Origin: Fidelibacterota bacterium
GTDB lineage: Bacteria; Fidelibacterota; Fidelibacteria; Fidelibacterales; Fidelibacteraceae
Assembly: GCA_028716785.1 (NCBI GenBank)
Contig: JAQUPD010000006.1
Coordinates: 1-64,000, forward strand
DNA: 64,000 bases
Reading direction: 5' to 3'
Shown here: positions 18,501-27,524 of the stretch, piece by piece
How positions within the stretch are numbered: the stretch's first letter is position 1
Layout: every line of letters starts with the position of its first letter
Position numbers and translations under genes: made by a program
Notes under the pieces: model-generated
Databases searched by the model: none
Seen by the model: the letters and a program-made list of their open reading frames with translations, nothing else
What the model was told of the DNA's origin: nothing

Positions 18501-20102
18501 ACGTACAAAGCGGGTCATGCTCCCTTAAGCTTTGGCGCGTCTGTCATTTTTGATCCTTCTTTTTCGGGGAATATCCCTGAGGTGGGGGGAATAGCTGCTT
18601 TTTATGTTAAAATTTTGGATTCCCAAGGTGTTGATAGCGTCTGGGTAAGATGGAGCCAGGGAACTGAGGATCTTTTAACGCCTTTAGGGAGCAATCTTTT
18701 TGAATCGCCACGTGTTACATGGGATTCCCCCCATGGGAAAACCTTTACAATCCGGGTTAAAGATGAAAATGGCATGGAAACTTTATCCGACGCTTTTCTT
18801 TTAAAACCATTACCTGCAGCTGATTTGGCTATCTATAATGTAGCGACTTCTGAAAAAGGCCTCCGTCTTTCTCTAGGATCTACTGTGGATGATGAAATTC
18901 CTGTTTTTGCCCAGTGCGCTCTTTCAGGAATGCCTTCCCTTACTGATACCCTTTACCTTATTAAGGGAGCTGCCGAGTATTACCCCAAATGGGTTCTTCC
19001 TTATGGCAATGTAACAATGACTCTTAAAATTTTTCCTTTAGATTATCATGAGTTGGATTCTACCAACAATGTGTGGATGGGGACGATTACAAATCCGTGG
19101 ATTTATGTGGAAAAGGAAGGTATCCGAGGCTATTCGGAGGGATTTCCCCTGAATCATTCTACCTTTCAAAAAATATCCATGATGACTTCAGGAGATCCTC
19201 TGTTCGTAAAAATAATGGCTGTAGATACCCTTTTTGATCTCACATCCTTGGGAGGAACCATGGATTCCTCCCAAATCGTTCTTCTTGATTATGATTCGGA
19301 GCATATTACGTATAGCGTTCAACAAGCGTCAGGAAAAGACACGACAGATATCTCTGCAGTGTATAATCCATCATCAAACCAACTTTTAGCTTTAGTACCA
19401 CATGATGGAAGCTTTAGAGGGATGCTTCCTGGTTATCTCTTAGACATTCATCTCCTGGATACTGAAGCGCCGCAGATCGAAATTACCGTGAACTCTCGTG
19501 AAATTCTCCCAGGTTCCTATATTTCTGATGGCGCACGCTTTTCTGCCATAATTACGGATAATATAACCGTTCATACCGATCCCCTTACGTGGGGCGTTTA
19601 TTTAGATGGGGAAAAGTTGGATGAATCCCTTATAAAATATGTCTCTGATCCATCAGGTCGGCAGTTAGGACTCAATTTTAGTCCTGAATTTACGTTGGGA
19701 CGAACCCATACCCTTTCGGTTAGCGCGATGGATGGGTTAGGAAATCAATCACAATCACCAGAATATGAACTCATTACATCCCGGTCTGCTCAAATTATTG
19801 ATTATGGCTGTTTTCCAAATCCCTTTGGAGCTAAAACGCAAATTATTTACGAACTTACGTCACAATTTGATGAAGTTTATATCGAAATATACACCCTTTC
19901 AGGGCGACGTATTTTGCGGATAGATCGCTTTAATGCTGAAACAGACCTTCCCCTTAATGATGTAGGATATCATGAAATTCCCTGGTATGGCCGGGATAAA
20001 AATGACGAATTTGTGGCAAATGGGGTTTATTTTTATCGAATTTATGGCAAAATTGGCGCCGAAAGCTTATCATCCAAAGGGAAGGTTGTAAAACTTAAAT
20101 GA
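15546..20102 (+). CDS. porU: PorU-like T9SS sortase, gingipain-type C25 peptidase
   Basis: 1518 residues. PorU is the cell-surface C25 cysteine peptidase that removes C-terminal sorting domains from T9SS cargo and joins cargo to anionic lipopolysaccharide. There is a signal peptide at residues 1-20. An N-terminal beta region precedes a gingipain-like domain at about 550-910, with LLVGDTGPTGRS, the catalytic His about 769 in FRGHGGG and the catalytic Cys about 803 in SFTCFTAAFE, then YNILGDPSLVLP. Ig-like beta regions follow, and the C-terminal 90 residues resemble a sorting domain (FPNPFGAKTQIIYEL, NGVYFYRIYG). The His-Cys spacing of 34 fits gingipains. ATG 15546 overlaps the cdaA stop, and the stop overlaps porV by 4 bases. 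A secreted C25 protease other than PorU is possible, but the porV linkage favours PorU. Confidence 0.88.
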   Translation: MCKSIKIFFILLCIIPLTAMSDELNLTKEKGRVIVTFDGNPAMFEDMAQTTMFDVNGFWTPVIIYLFQGDPQHIMVTSEILETKTFTRETPFSPVHEKATGNSQPIQIESSRERITSHWHIHSLPGGGFSLIIYPVLPHSSTRYDGITRLKLTLTSGSGDLEPYTEKKRIQRPSLKKNISPISDGPFANIHFSEPGMISIDGKMLQKAGINLRDLRPDMLQVYHWGKAIPARVISRSPNYLSPEDQILVWIDSLANPYGNYRHNPHEPYDVLQLTWNREKGLRFTEESGQVTGHVDYQPESFIDIVHLERAERWEKLSQIDQDQLTEVSDHWFFKNPIIAGTSDTFLIPLEHPKKNSERQVKVHLNFQGITYGSTQHELTLLLNNRFLAVDNWSGQTEKIISSEGQNFSHGHLQNGLNQLTVVMSGDPTIDRQYDMVLLDWAEIEYERYFQSYHDQLRFKKPVETGLGAYLYELKGFSSPDVMIIKDNQFWLRDYLVYYDSKYRGYSVIFQDESLTGKEKYVAVGLEGVVPVDTVIFRNPAENLWNDDQGDYLIIAHPDFLEALDDFVDLQKSRGFTPVVVDVTRLYDRYTWGNQSPYAIRDYLKEAWDTWHIRPRYVLLVGDTGPTGRSTYKQGMFIPTQFFQTYHYGACITDSWYGDVDDDLNEEISVGRLPVRDIEQLTFAFDKFRAWHEKPVVNQWLNRIVMIAGYEDEFKRQTETVISQAIPASVQVDRLYINPSAETGPFFGTTKNLSDMMNDGRVIINFRGHGGGAVWSDRSLFTLEDVGTLENAEKPNIITSFTCFTAAFETEQGLGEGLICQEGGSAGFIGSSGLGWVVNDYLMLQAIYHYFFEEGVSFGEAVQRGKLQYVSTTGWPTHTKTGFYQYNILGDPSLVLPFDYQKNNLTTLPPDAAPGEKLTLNIPNFSAPSAVIDLTVRGSQDKKYPIFQNILFKPASESNITITLPDTLTAEKGDITVFYWNENTKTYKAGHAPLSFGASVIFDPSFSGNIPEVGGIAAFYVKILDSQGVDSVWVRWSQGTEDLLTPLGSNLFESPRVTWDSPHGKTFTIRVKDENGMETLSDAFLLKPLPAADLAIYNVATSEKGLRLSLGSTVDDEIPVFAQCALSGMPSLTDTLYLIKGAAEYYPKWVLPYGNVTMTLKIFPLDYHELDSTNNVWMGTITNPWIYVEKEGIRGYSEGFPLNHSTFQKISMMTSGDPLFVKIMAVDTLFDLTSLGGTMDSSQIVLLDYDSEHITYSVQQASGKDTTDISAVYNPSSNQLLALVPHDGSFRGMLPGYLLDIHLLDTEAPQIEITVNSREILPGSYISDGARFSAIITDNITVHTDPLTWGVYLDGEKLDESLIKYVSDPSGRQLGLNFSPEFTLGRTHTLSVSAMDGLGNQSQSPEYELITSRSAQIIDYGCFPNPFGAKTQIIYELTSQFDEVYIEIYTLSGRRILRIDRFNAETDLPLNDVGYHEIPWYGRDKNDEFVANGVYFYRIYGKIGAESLSSKGKVVKLK

Positions 20103-21106
20103 CAAAACGACTCATCATAATAATTCTTTTAACGATTTCCAGTCTAAGTGCTGGTAAATATGGTGATGCGTTTATGTTAACAGCTTATCCTGCTGCTGCA
20201 ATGGGAGCAGGACATGTAGGCGTGACAAACTTAACAGGTATTCGTTCGGTGCCTATGAATCCTGCAGGACTCTCAGAGGGAGAAAGGATGGAGGCCTTTT
20301 TACAATATCATTCTCTCTATGGACTGGGATTTCAATATGCACTAGGATATAAAAATTTGTACGCGGATGTCTGGCACTGGGCTGTTCTGTGGAACCGTGT
20401 GGGAGTAAATGATATTGAGGAACACCCTGATTTGTCTTCGATGACACCCTTAGAGCGACGTAACTTCGTCCGGACGAATCAGGATGCCTATTCGACATTT
20501 AACTCCCGTGAGGATTTGGTCACGCTTACCCTTGCGCGCTATCTGCGGCATCGAATTGATTTGGGATGGCAGTATGATACCTTTTATATTGATAATCCAA
20601 TAGGAGTTTCTGTGAAAGTCCTTCATAAATCCATGGGCGGTGAGACTGCTCACGGTATTGGTGCTGATGCAGGATTCCGGTTTATTGTTCCTGGTAATGA
20701 AATTTTTTATATCCGTAACTTGGGTGATTTTGTTTTTGCGATGACAGCACAAAATGTTTATACAACCGGCATATATTGGTCAACAGGACATGTGGATCAA
20801 GCAAGAATGCGCCTTTTATGGGGGGTAGCCCTGGATCAGCCCCTTCATTTTTTGTATTCTGATTTACGACTTATGATTCAAAATGTGCTCCTTGATGAAC
20901 CGACTTTTCGGTGGGGCATTGAATGGGAAATTATGGACATGTTAGTGTTTCGCTTGGGAAAAGATGATTTAAGCATCAATGCCGGCGCTGGATTTCGATT
21001 CCCAATAGGAAAAATAAATCTTATCCTTGATTATGCCTTTCAGGATCATCCTCTTGATGTGGGTCACAAAATTTCATTGACCCTGACCGGGGGAAAGAAA
21101 CCATGA
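20099..21106 (+). CDS. porV: PorV/PorQ-family outer-membrane beta-barrel protein
   Basis: 335 residues with a cleavable signal peptide (residues about 1-19, LLTISSLSAG). The mature N-terminus DAFMLTAYPAAAMGAGHVG and PMNPAGL are the hallmark of the PorV/PorQ/UPF0164 group of FadL-like barrels. PorV binds cargo sorting domains and shuttles them from the translocon to PorU. The remainder shows alternating aromatic/hydrophobic strands ending in a barrel-like C-terminus. Overlap with porU (ATGA) supports a PorU-PorV partnership. PorQ, a paralogue, cannot be excluded from sequence alone. Confidence 0.85.
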   Translation: MTKRLIIIILLTISSLSAGKYGDAFMLTAYPAAAMGAGHVGVTNLTGIRSVPMNPAGLSEGERMEAFLQYHSLYGLGFQYALGYKNLYADVWHWAVLWNRVGVNDIEEHPDLSSMTPLERRNFVRTNQDAYSTFNSREDLVTLTLARYLRHRIDLGWQYDTFYIDNPIGVSVKVLHKSMGGETAHGIGADAGFRFIVPGNEIFYIRNLGDFVFAMTAQNVYTTGIYWSTGHVDQARMRLLWGVALDQPLHFLYSDLRLMIQNVLLDEPTFRWGIEWEIMDMLVFRLGKDDLSINAGAGFRFPIGKINLILDYAFQDHPLDVGHKISLTLTGGKKP

Positions 21107-21882
21107 AATCCTTGATTTTCTCTTTTTTGATAGGTTGTTGTCTTTTTTTTCTTGCAGGATGTGACGATGTTGAAGATCCTAATCCCCCTCATCGACCCTA
21201 TTTTGTCCCGAAATCGCTCCCCTGGGAATATGATGAAAGAGGGATTGATGCTGATGATAAGGTACAAGGCATTTGCTTGGAATGGCACCGAAATGCGGAT
21301 CCTGAATTGGAAGGATATATTATTTATCGAGCTCCCGATACCAGTGAAACAGGCGAGCTAAAATTTTTTCCCATTGATACAGTTTTTACGTTTGCTTTAA
21401 ATCCAGTGATTTCTGATACAATGTATGTAGATACTGATATCACACTTGGCACGATGTATTATTATTATCTTAGAGCCTTAGATGTTTCAGAAAATAAGAG
21501 CGAGCCCTCTGATACTGTACGATATGCCCTGGCACCACCACCCAGTGATTGTCGTCCCACTCTTTCTCAAAAAGCACAACTAATCCCTGAATTTAGCTGG
21601 AAATTTTCCAATGACTTTCAATATTCCATCAATTATTATTATATTCGCCTTGAAAATATAACAACTCGCCAGGTTGTTTGGTTCTATGGTGTAGAACGAA
21701 AGGATTATACAGGAGGAGGTCAATCTGTAAACTTTAATGCAGATAACACCGCCACAGAACCTGTACTCTCTGGTGAAGATACCTATCGATGGAAAGTCGA
21801 TGCTATTGGCAGACAAGATCCGGCTGGATTTGAAATTGAAGGTAGTGAAAGTCCATGGATAACTTTTCAGGTAGAGGAATAA
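21103..21882 (+). CDS. lipoprotein with fibronectin type III-like domains
   Basis: 259 residues. Lipoprotein signal with lipobox LAGC (Cys about 21) followed by Asp residues. Residues about 50-145 look like an FN3 domain: ICLEWHRNADPELEGYIIYR is the typical B/C strand pattern, then YYYYLRALDVSENKSEPS near the end. A second beta-rich segment follows (about 150-255). No catalytic motif. Overlapping porV by 4 bases, it may be a T9SS accessory or surface-exposed lipoprotein; that is inference from position only. Confidence 0.75.
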   Translation: MKSLIFSFLIGCCLFFLAGCDDVEDPNPPHRPYFVPKSLPWEYDERGIDADDKVQGICLEWHRNADPELEGYIIYRAPDTSETGELKFFPIDTVFTFALNPVISDTMYVDTDITLGTMYYYYLRALDVSENKSEPSDTVRYALAPPPSDCRPTLSQKAQLIPEFSWKFSNDFQYSINYYYIRLENITTRQVVWFYGVERKDYTGGGQSVNFNADNTATEPVLSGEDTYRWKVDAIGRQDPAGFEIEGSESPWITFQVEE

Positions 21883-21884
21883 AA

Positions 21885-22376
21885 ATGATTAAAAAATATA
21901 GCATGGCTCTTTTTCTCTTTTTGCTTATAGGGGAAACACTCACGGCACAAATCCTTGGCTCTACAACAGGAAGTGGGTATTATTTAGGGCGTCAGGAACA
22001 AACAGAACTTCTTTATCCTGTAAAAATCTGGGGTGAGGTTGTGCGGCCTGGGATTTATGATGTTCCGCTTACGAGTGATATTATTGGTATCATTTCGTAT
22101 GCAGGGGGTCCGACAAATATGGCTAAATTGACCAACGTTCGTCTTTTAAGAAATGAGCGAACTGAAGATGGGGAGAAAATCCTGATTATTGTGGATATTG
22201 AGAAATATATTGAGACGGGGGATAAATCCTTGCTCCCCATTATTCGTCCTGGTGATACTATTATGATTCCCCCGAAATTCATGAAACAAGTCACCGATGT
22301 TTTAGGTCCTTTTAGCGCTATATTATCTGTAATTAACGTTTTTGCTATGACATCATGGTATTTGTCTAGACCTTGA
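21885..22376 (+). CDS. periplasmic SLBB-domain protein, polysaccharide-export-like
   Basis: 163 residues from ATG 21885, chosen because AGAGGAA precedes it at good spacing; a longer frame from 21855 would run inside the upstream gene. There is a signal peptide at residues about 1-22. The central region KIWGEVVRPGIYDVP and DIIGIISYAGGPTN is an SLBB (soluble ligand-binding beta-grasp) repeat as in Wza/GfcC-type proteins; RPGDTIMIPP follows. The C-terminus ends in a hydrophobic stretch (about 142-160) that may be an amphipathic or membrane helix. It lacks the long Wza core, so it is an SLBB-only protein with possible roles in glycan export. Confidence 0.7.
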   Translation: MIKKYSMALFLFLLIGETLTAQILGSTTGSGYYLGRQEQTELLYPVKIWGEVVRPGIYDVPLTSDIIGIISYAGGPTNMAKLTNVRLLRNERTEDGEKILIIVDIEKYIETGDKSLLPIIRPGDTIMIPPKFMKQVTDVLGPFSAILSVINVFAMTSWYLSRP

Positions 22377-22389
22377 GAAGAGGAAAAGC

Positions 22390-22734
22390 ATGAATTATAT
22401 TGAAGAACGCCCGTGGGGAACTTTTGAAATTCTTTTGGAAGAATCCACCTATAAAGTGAAACGGATTACTGTTTTTCCAAGAAAACGCCTTTCCCTCCAA
22501 TCCCATAGACAACGCAATGAGCATTGGGTGATAGCCGAAGGAAAAGTAAAGGTCGTGAATAATGATGATGGCAAATTATATCATGTCGGTGATCATATTT
22601 TTATTCCCCGGGGCAATAAACATCGGATTGAAAATATAGGAAATGAGAAAGCAGTTTTTATAGAAGTTCAATTAGGTGAGTATTTAGGCGAAGATGATAT
22701 TATCCGGTATGAAGATGATTATCAACGAGTATAA
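22390..22734 (+). CDS. mannose-6-phosphate isomerase type II-like cupin
   Basis: 114 residues, a single cupin domain equal to the C-terminal domain of bifunctional ManC/AlgA. ERPWGTFEILLEE at the start, the metal-binding half SHRQRNEHWVI, then GDHIFIPRGNKHRIEN and the conserved end GEYLGEDDIIRYEDDY. It probably interconverts fructose 6-phosphate and mannose 6-phosphate or acts on a related sugar phosphate, feeding GDP-mannose-dependent glycans. AGAGGAAA precedes ATG 22390. No nucleotidyltransferase domain is encoded next to it. Confidence 0.85.
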   Translation: MNYIEERPWGTFEILLEESTYKVKRITVFPRKRLSLQSHRQRNEHWVIAEGKVKVVNNDDGKLYHVGDHIFIPRGNKHRIENIGNEKAVFIEVQLGEYLGEDDIIRYEDDYQRV

Positions 22735-22748
22735 TGGGAAGGTGATTA

Positions 22749-24158
22749 ATGGATTATAAAGTTCGTGATATTTCTTTAGCTGATTTTGGCCGAAAAGAAA
22801 TTGAATTTGCAGAGAAGGAAATGCCGGGTCTTATGGCCCTGCGAGAAGAATACCGTGAAAAACAGCCATTGAAAGGAGCCCGGATTACAGGGAGCCTTCA
22901 TATGACGATTCAAACAGCTGTTTTGATTGAAACACTCAGCGCTTTAGGTGCTAACGTTCGGTGGGCTAGTTGTAATATTTTTTCTACTCAAGATCATGCT
23001 GCTGCTGCCATTGCTAAAGTAGGGATTCCTGTTTTTGCCTGGAAAGGTGAAACTCTAGAAGAATATTGGTGGTGTACACAAATGGCACTTTTCCATGGAA
23101 AGCAAGGACCACACCTTATTGTCGATGATGGGGGAGATGCTACCCTTTTTATCCATGAAGGAGTGCGTCTTGAGAAAATTTATGCTGAGACAGGTAAATT
23201 GCCAGAAATAAACACGGAGAATAAAGAACTTAGCATCATGCATCGCCTGATTTTAAAAGAGATGAAATCCAATCCTCAGCGCTGGCATCACATTGCTGAA
23301 AATATCCGCGGGGTAAGTGAAGAAACAACAACGGGCGTTCATCGCCTTTACGAGTTTATGAAAAAAGGAACCTTGCTTTTCCCTGCCATTAATGTAAATG
23401 ACTCCGTAACAAAGTCTAAATTTGATAATCTTTATGGATGTCGTGAGTCATTGGCAGATGGTATAAAACGAGCGACAGATGTAATGGTGGCAGGAAAAAC
23501 TGTGATGATTTGTGGCTATGGTGATGTCGGTAAAGGATGTGCCCAATCCATGAAGGGATTTGGCGCTCGCGTTCTTATTTCAGAAATTGATCCCATTTGC
23601 GCTCTTCAAGCTGCTATGGAAGGCTATGAAGTTAAACCTGTTGAAGATGCTATTCGAGATGATAATCCCGATATTTTTGTGACGGCTACTGGAAATTGTG
23701 ATGTTATTACAGTGGATCACATGGCTGCTATGAAAGATATGGCTATTGTGTGTAATATTGGGCATTTTGATAATGAAATTCAGGTAGATGCCCTCTTAGC
23801 TCGGCCAGATACTAAAAAAATTCCAGTGAAACCCCAGGTTGATCAAATTCGCTTTTCCGATGGACATTCCATTCTTCTTCTTTCAGAAGGTCGGCTTGTA
23901 AATTTGGGTAACGCAACAGGCCATTCCTCATTTGTGATGAGCAATTCATTTAGCAATCAGGTTTTAGCGCAAATTGAACTGTGGACAAACGATCATGAGA
24001 AAAAAGTCTACTTTTTACCAAAAATACTGGATGAAAAAGTAGCTCGACTTCATCTGAAAAAATTAGGCGTAAAACTTACCACGCTTACACAAAAACAAGC
24101 AGAGTATATCGGCACACCGGTCGAAGGACCCTATAAGCCCGAACACTACCGATATTAA
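22749..24158 (+). CDS. ahcY: adenosylhomocysteinase
   Basis: Hydrolyses S-adenosylhomocysteine to adenosine and homocysteine, relieving product inhibition of methyltransferases. 469 residues, in the long bacterial form. N-terminal substrate region: [32 protein letters not shown]-binding motif [20 protein letters not shown], then [11 protein letters not shown] and NIGHFDNEI. The C-terminus PYKPEHYRY carries the conserved Lys/Tyr that reach the neighbouring subunit. GGAAGGTGAT lies just before ATG 22749. No SAH riboswitch-like structure was found in the 14-base gap. Confidence 0.98.
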   Translation: MDYKVRDISLADFGRKEIEFAEKEMPGLMALREEYREKQPLKGARITGSLHMTIQTAVLIETLSALGANVRWASCNIFSTQDHAAAAIAKVGIPVFAWKGETLEEYWWCTQMALFHGKQGPHLIVDDGGDATLFIHEGVRLEKIYAETGKLPEINTENKELSIMHRLILKEMKSNPQRWHHIAENIRGVSEETTTGVHRLYEFMKKGTLLFPAINVNDSVTKSKFDNLYGCRESLADGIKRATDVMVAGKTVMICGYGDVGKGCAQSMKGFGARVLISEIDPICALQAAMEGYEVKPVEDAIRDDNPDIFVTATGNCDVITVDHMAAMKDMAIVCNIGHFDNEIQVDALLARPDTKKIPVKPQVDQIRFSDGHSILLLSEGRLVNLGNATGHSSFVMSNSFSNQVLAQIELWTNDHEKKVYFLPKILDEKVARLHLKKLGVKLTTLTQKQAEYIGTPVEGPYKPEHYRY

Positions 24159-24169
24159 TCCTTCTAAAA

Positions 24170-25273
24170 GTGGATTTTTCAATGAATCAATGGCGTAGCC
24201 ACTTGCGACGGAAAAAGCGTGAGAGAAATGTTACACAACCCCTTTTTATCCTTCTTCTGTGTCTATTGATCGTAGGCATTTTTCTTTTCCAAATTCCTCA
24301 AAAAACTGCAAATTCCCTTGATCCCAATATGGTCCTTACCTTTTATATCCCGCGGGGGACTCCCTTTTCTCAGATTTCCGATTCTTTGGAAGCGAAAGGA
24401 TTCATTGAAACACCATCCTTTTTTTATTTGAGTGCAAGATTAAAAGGAAAAACAACAAAACTCAAAGCGGGAACCTACAAAATTCCAGGTGGACTCACTT
24501 ATGGGAGACTTGTTGATCTTCTTTCTGCAGCAAAACTCCTTCAAATCCGCGTAACAATTCCGGAAGGACTCGAATTTGAAGAAATTGCGGATTCCTTAAG
24601 CAAACATTTTCACTTTTCACGGGAAGATTTTCTTGCCTATAAAGATAGCACAGATCTTTTTGATTTTCCCCTTCCCGTTTCTTCATTGGAAGGATATCTT
24701 TTTCCTGAAACCTATTACTTTTATGAAAATGCTACGCCCCCTGACATTATTTCGCGAATGATTCAGCAATTTTTTGTGGTAGTTAATGATTCGCTTCAGC
24801 AGGAAATCACAAAAAATGGCCACACTGTTCATGAAATCGTAACACTTGCATCAATTATTCAAGGAGAGGCAATGATTCATGAAGAAATGCCTGTTATTGC
24901 TTCTGTTTATTATAATCGTTTACAACGTGGAATGAAACTCCAGGCTGACCCAACGATACAATATCTAGTCCCTGGGCCAAAAATCCGACTGCAAACGCAA
25001 CATCTCGAGATTGATTCTCCCTATAATACCTATCGATATCCAGGACTTCCTCCTGGTCCAATTAATAATCCTGGAAAAGATGCGATATTAGCTGCAATTT
25101 ACCCAGATACAACAGAGTATCTTTATTTTGTTGCACAGGGTAATGGATCTCATGTTTTTTCACGGACTCATCAGGAACATTTAAAAGCGAAACAAGCATT
25201 TCAACAAGTACGATGGAATGTCTATCGTCAACAACAACGGGAAAAGGCAGCATTGAATGACTCACCTTCTTGA
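24170..25273 (+). CDS. mltG: endolytic murein transglycosylase MltG
   Basis: Inner-membrane lytic transglycosylase thought to end nascent peptidoglycan strands. One N-terminal membrane helix (residues about 24-43) follows a Lys/Arg-rich start. A LysM-like region precedes the YceG core: LEGYLFPETYYF, the catalytic Glu in ASIIQGEAM, VYYNRLQRGMKLQADPTIQY, then GPINNPGKDAILAAIYP and the terminal YLYFVAQGNGSHVFS. 367 residues. GTG 24170 and ATG 24182 are both possible starts and neither has a strong ribosome site. It overlaps pcrA by 17 bases. Confidence 0.95.
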   Translation: MDFSMNQWRSHLRRKKRERNVTQPLFILLLCLLIVGIFLFQIPQKTANSLDPNMVLTFYIPRGTPFSQISDSLEAKGFIETPSFFYLSARLKGKTTKLKAGTYKIPGGLTYGRLVDLLSAAKLLQIRVTIPEGLEFEEIADSLSKHFHFSREDFLAYKDSTDLFDFPLPVSSLEGYLFPETYYFYENATPPDIISRMIQQFFVVVNDSLQQEITKNGHTVHEIVTLASIIQGEAMIHEEMPVIASVYYNRLQRGMKLQADPTIQYLVPGPKIRLQTQHLEIDSPYNTYRYPGLPPGPINNPGKDAILAAIYPDTTEYLYFVAQGNGSHVFSRTHQEHLKAKQAFQQVRWNVYRQQQREKAALNDSPS

Positions 25274-27497
25274 AAATCTCAATCCCCCTCAACGAGAAGC
25301 TGTTTTAACCACAGAGGGACCGCTTCTTATTTTTGCAGGTGCTGGAAGTGGTAAAACACGGGTTTTAATTCGCAAAATAGCTTACCTGCTTGAACAGAAA
25401 AAAACAGTCCCCGAACGTATTTTGGCCGTAACTTTTACTAATAAAGCTGCTGGTGAAATGCGGATACGCCTGAATAACATGTTAGGCTCTAAAGCTGATC
25501 GCGTTACCATGGGGACATTTCACAGCATTAATGCACGTTTTTTGCGAAAAGAAGCTCATCGCCTTGGATATACACGCGATTTTACCATTTATGATTCTGA
25601 TGATTCACTTCAGCTTATTCGTGCTGTGATGAATGACCTGACTATTAATGCTGCCTCGCTTACGCATCATGGTATGAAATATTTCATCAGCGATTGTAAA
25701 CAAAATATGCTTCTTCCACACGAAGCCAAAATAGAAGTCAGGGGCGATTTTCTGGGAGAAAAGAAAGTCCAAATCTACCACGCATATCAACAGCGACTTA
25801 AAAATAATAATGCCATGGATTTTGATGACCTGCTCATCATGCCGCTCTTCCTATTTAAACAATTCCCTGATGTTCTTACCTTTATGCAATATCGGTGGGA
25901 TTATATTTTGGTCGATGAATATCAAGACACAAATCGGGCACAATTTCTTTTTTTACAAGCAATTAGCGAACGTCACCACAATATTTGTGTTGTAGGTGAT
26001 GATGACCAATCCATTTATGGATGGAGGGGTGCAGATATCCGTAATATTCTGGAATTCGAACAGACTTTTCCCAATGCTACTGTCATTAAGTTGGAACAAA
26101 ATTATCGTTCGACCGGCATGATTTTAAAAGCTGCTTCGGCGTTAGTGAAAAAAAATAAGAATCGTAAAGATAAAACCTTGTGGACCAAATCCGAAGAAGG
26201 CGAAAAAATTATTTTTCATCAGGCATCGAGTGATCATGATGAAGCCAACTACATTGCCAAGATGATAAAAGAAAATTATTTAAAAGGATTTCACTATCGT
26301 GATCACGCGATTCTCTATCGGACAAATGCTCAATCCAGACAGCTGGAAGAGGCGCTTATCAATCGTCAGATACGCTATATCATTGTAGGCGGAACCCGAT
26401 TTTATGATCGAAAAGAGATTAAAGATATTTTAGCTTATTTACGAGTTTTGGTGAATCCAAAAGATCAGTTGAGTTTGAAACGTATCATTAATTCGCCAGC
26501 GCGAGGCATTGGAAAAACAAGTCTGGAACGCTTAGAACACTTTGCGAATGAAACGCATCGAACACTCTGGGAAGCTCTTCAATATCCTGATGAAGCAGGA
26601 CTAAAAGGTGTATCAGCCCATCACGTGAAAAATTTCCTTTCAATGATGCTTGCCTTAAAAGAGAGGCTGAACCTGTTAACGCTTACGGATGGCGTGATAG
26701 AAGTATTAGAGAAAACGGGGTATAAAAGCGCCTATGAAATGGATAATGCTAGTAAGGAAAATGAAGAGCGCTTGAAAAATTTAGAGGAATTTGTTAACAG
26801 TGCCAGTGAATTTGAACAAAATAATGAAGAGGCAACCTTAGAAAATTTTCTGCAGGATATTTCTTTACTAACAGATATTGATCAATGGGAGGATGCTGCA
26901 GATGCTGTTGTTTTGATGACACTCCACAGCGCGAAAGGATTGGAATTCCCTATTGTTTTTATTTCAGGATTAGAAGACGGACTATTTCCCCTTGAGCGTG
27001 CCAAAAAAAATGATGATGAATTGGAAGAAGAACGACGTCTTTTTTATGTAGGAATAACCAGGGCTATGAAACGGTGTATTCTTACGTGTGCCCGGCAACG
27101 ACGTCGATATGGCAATTGGATGCCTTCCCTGCCAAGCTCTTTTATCGATGATATCCCTTTAGAGTGCCTTAAAAAAACAGGTTTTACAAAGAAAACCTCT
27201 TCTAATGATTTTCTCTTTGGATTCAATGAGTCCGAAATAACCCCAACATTTAGGCACAGATCACCCCAAATGTCATGGAATAGCGCTTCTTCGTCTAAAA
27301 GAGAAACAAAAAAAGGAATTTCTCTGCAACTCTCACCTTCCCAGAAAATTTGTGTGGGCGATTGTGTAATGCACAAAATATTTGGCAAGGGGAAGGTTTT
27401 AGAGGCTGTCCATAGCTCACAACCAGCTTTTCGCGTTGCTTTTCAAGGAGGTGTAGTGAAAATAATTGCAGCCAAATTTTTACAACTACTGGAATAA
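25257..27497 (+). CDS. pcrA: UvrD/PcrA-type DNA helicase
   Basis: Superfamily 1A 3'-5' helicase for repair and removal of protein roadblocks. Helicase motifs in order: Q-motif LNPPQREAV, Walker A GAGSGKTRVL, Ia TFTNKAAGEMR, II VDEYQDTN, III DDQSIYGWRGA, IV EQNYRST, V TLHSAKGLEFPIVFI and VI EERRLFYVGITRA. The C-terminal 50 residues (GDCVMHKIFGKGKVLEA) form the Tudor-like domain that binds RNA polymerase in PcrA/UvrD. 746 residues, full length. No AddB-type or exonuclease domain, so RecB/AddA is excluded. Confidence 0.96.
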   Translation: MTHLLENLNPPQREAVLTTEGPLLIFAGAGSGKTRVLIRKIAYLLEQKKTVPERILAVTFTNKAAGEMRIRLNNMLGSKADRVTMGTFHSINARFLRKEAHRLGYTRDFTIYDSDDSLQLIRAVMNDLTINAASLTHHGMKYFISDCKQNMLLPHEAKIEVRGDFLGEKKVQIYHAYQQRLKNNNAMDFDDLLIMPLFLFKQFPDVLTFMQYRWDYILVDEYQDTNRAQFLFLQAISERHHNICVVGDDDQSIYGWRGADIRNILEFEQTFPNATVIKLEQNYRSTGMILKAASALVKKNKNRKDKTLWTKSEEGEKIIFHQASSDHDEANYIAKMIKENYLKGFHYRDHAILYRTNAQSRQLEEALINRQIRYIIVGGTRFYDRKEIKDILAYLRVLVNPKDQLSLKRIINSPARGIGKTSLERLEHFANETHRTLWEALQYPDEAGLKGVSAHHVKNFLSMMLALKERLNLLTLTDGVIEVLEKTGYKSAYEMDNASKENEERLKNLEEFVNSASEFEQNNEEATLENFLQDISLLTDIDQWEDAADAVVLMTLHSAKGLEFPIVFISGLEDGLFPLERAKKNDDELEEERRLFYVGITRAMKRCILTCARQRRRYGNWMPSLPSSFIDDIPLECLKKTGFTKKTSSNDFLFGFNESEITPTFRHRSPQMSWNSASSSKRETKKGISLQLSPSQKICVGDCVMHKIFGKGKVLEAVHSSQPAFRVAFQGGVVKIIAAKFLQLLE

Positions 27498-27524
27498 AAG
27501 CACAAGGTTAAAGGGGGTAATGTG

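Noticed and set aside
22735-22748. SAH or PLP riboswitch before ahcY or pdxS
   Set aside because: The gaps are 14 bases before ahcY and negative (overlap) before pdxS, too short for a riboswitch.
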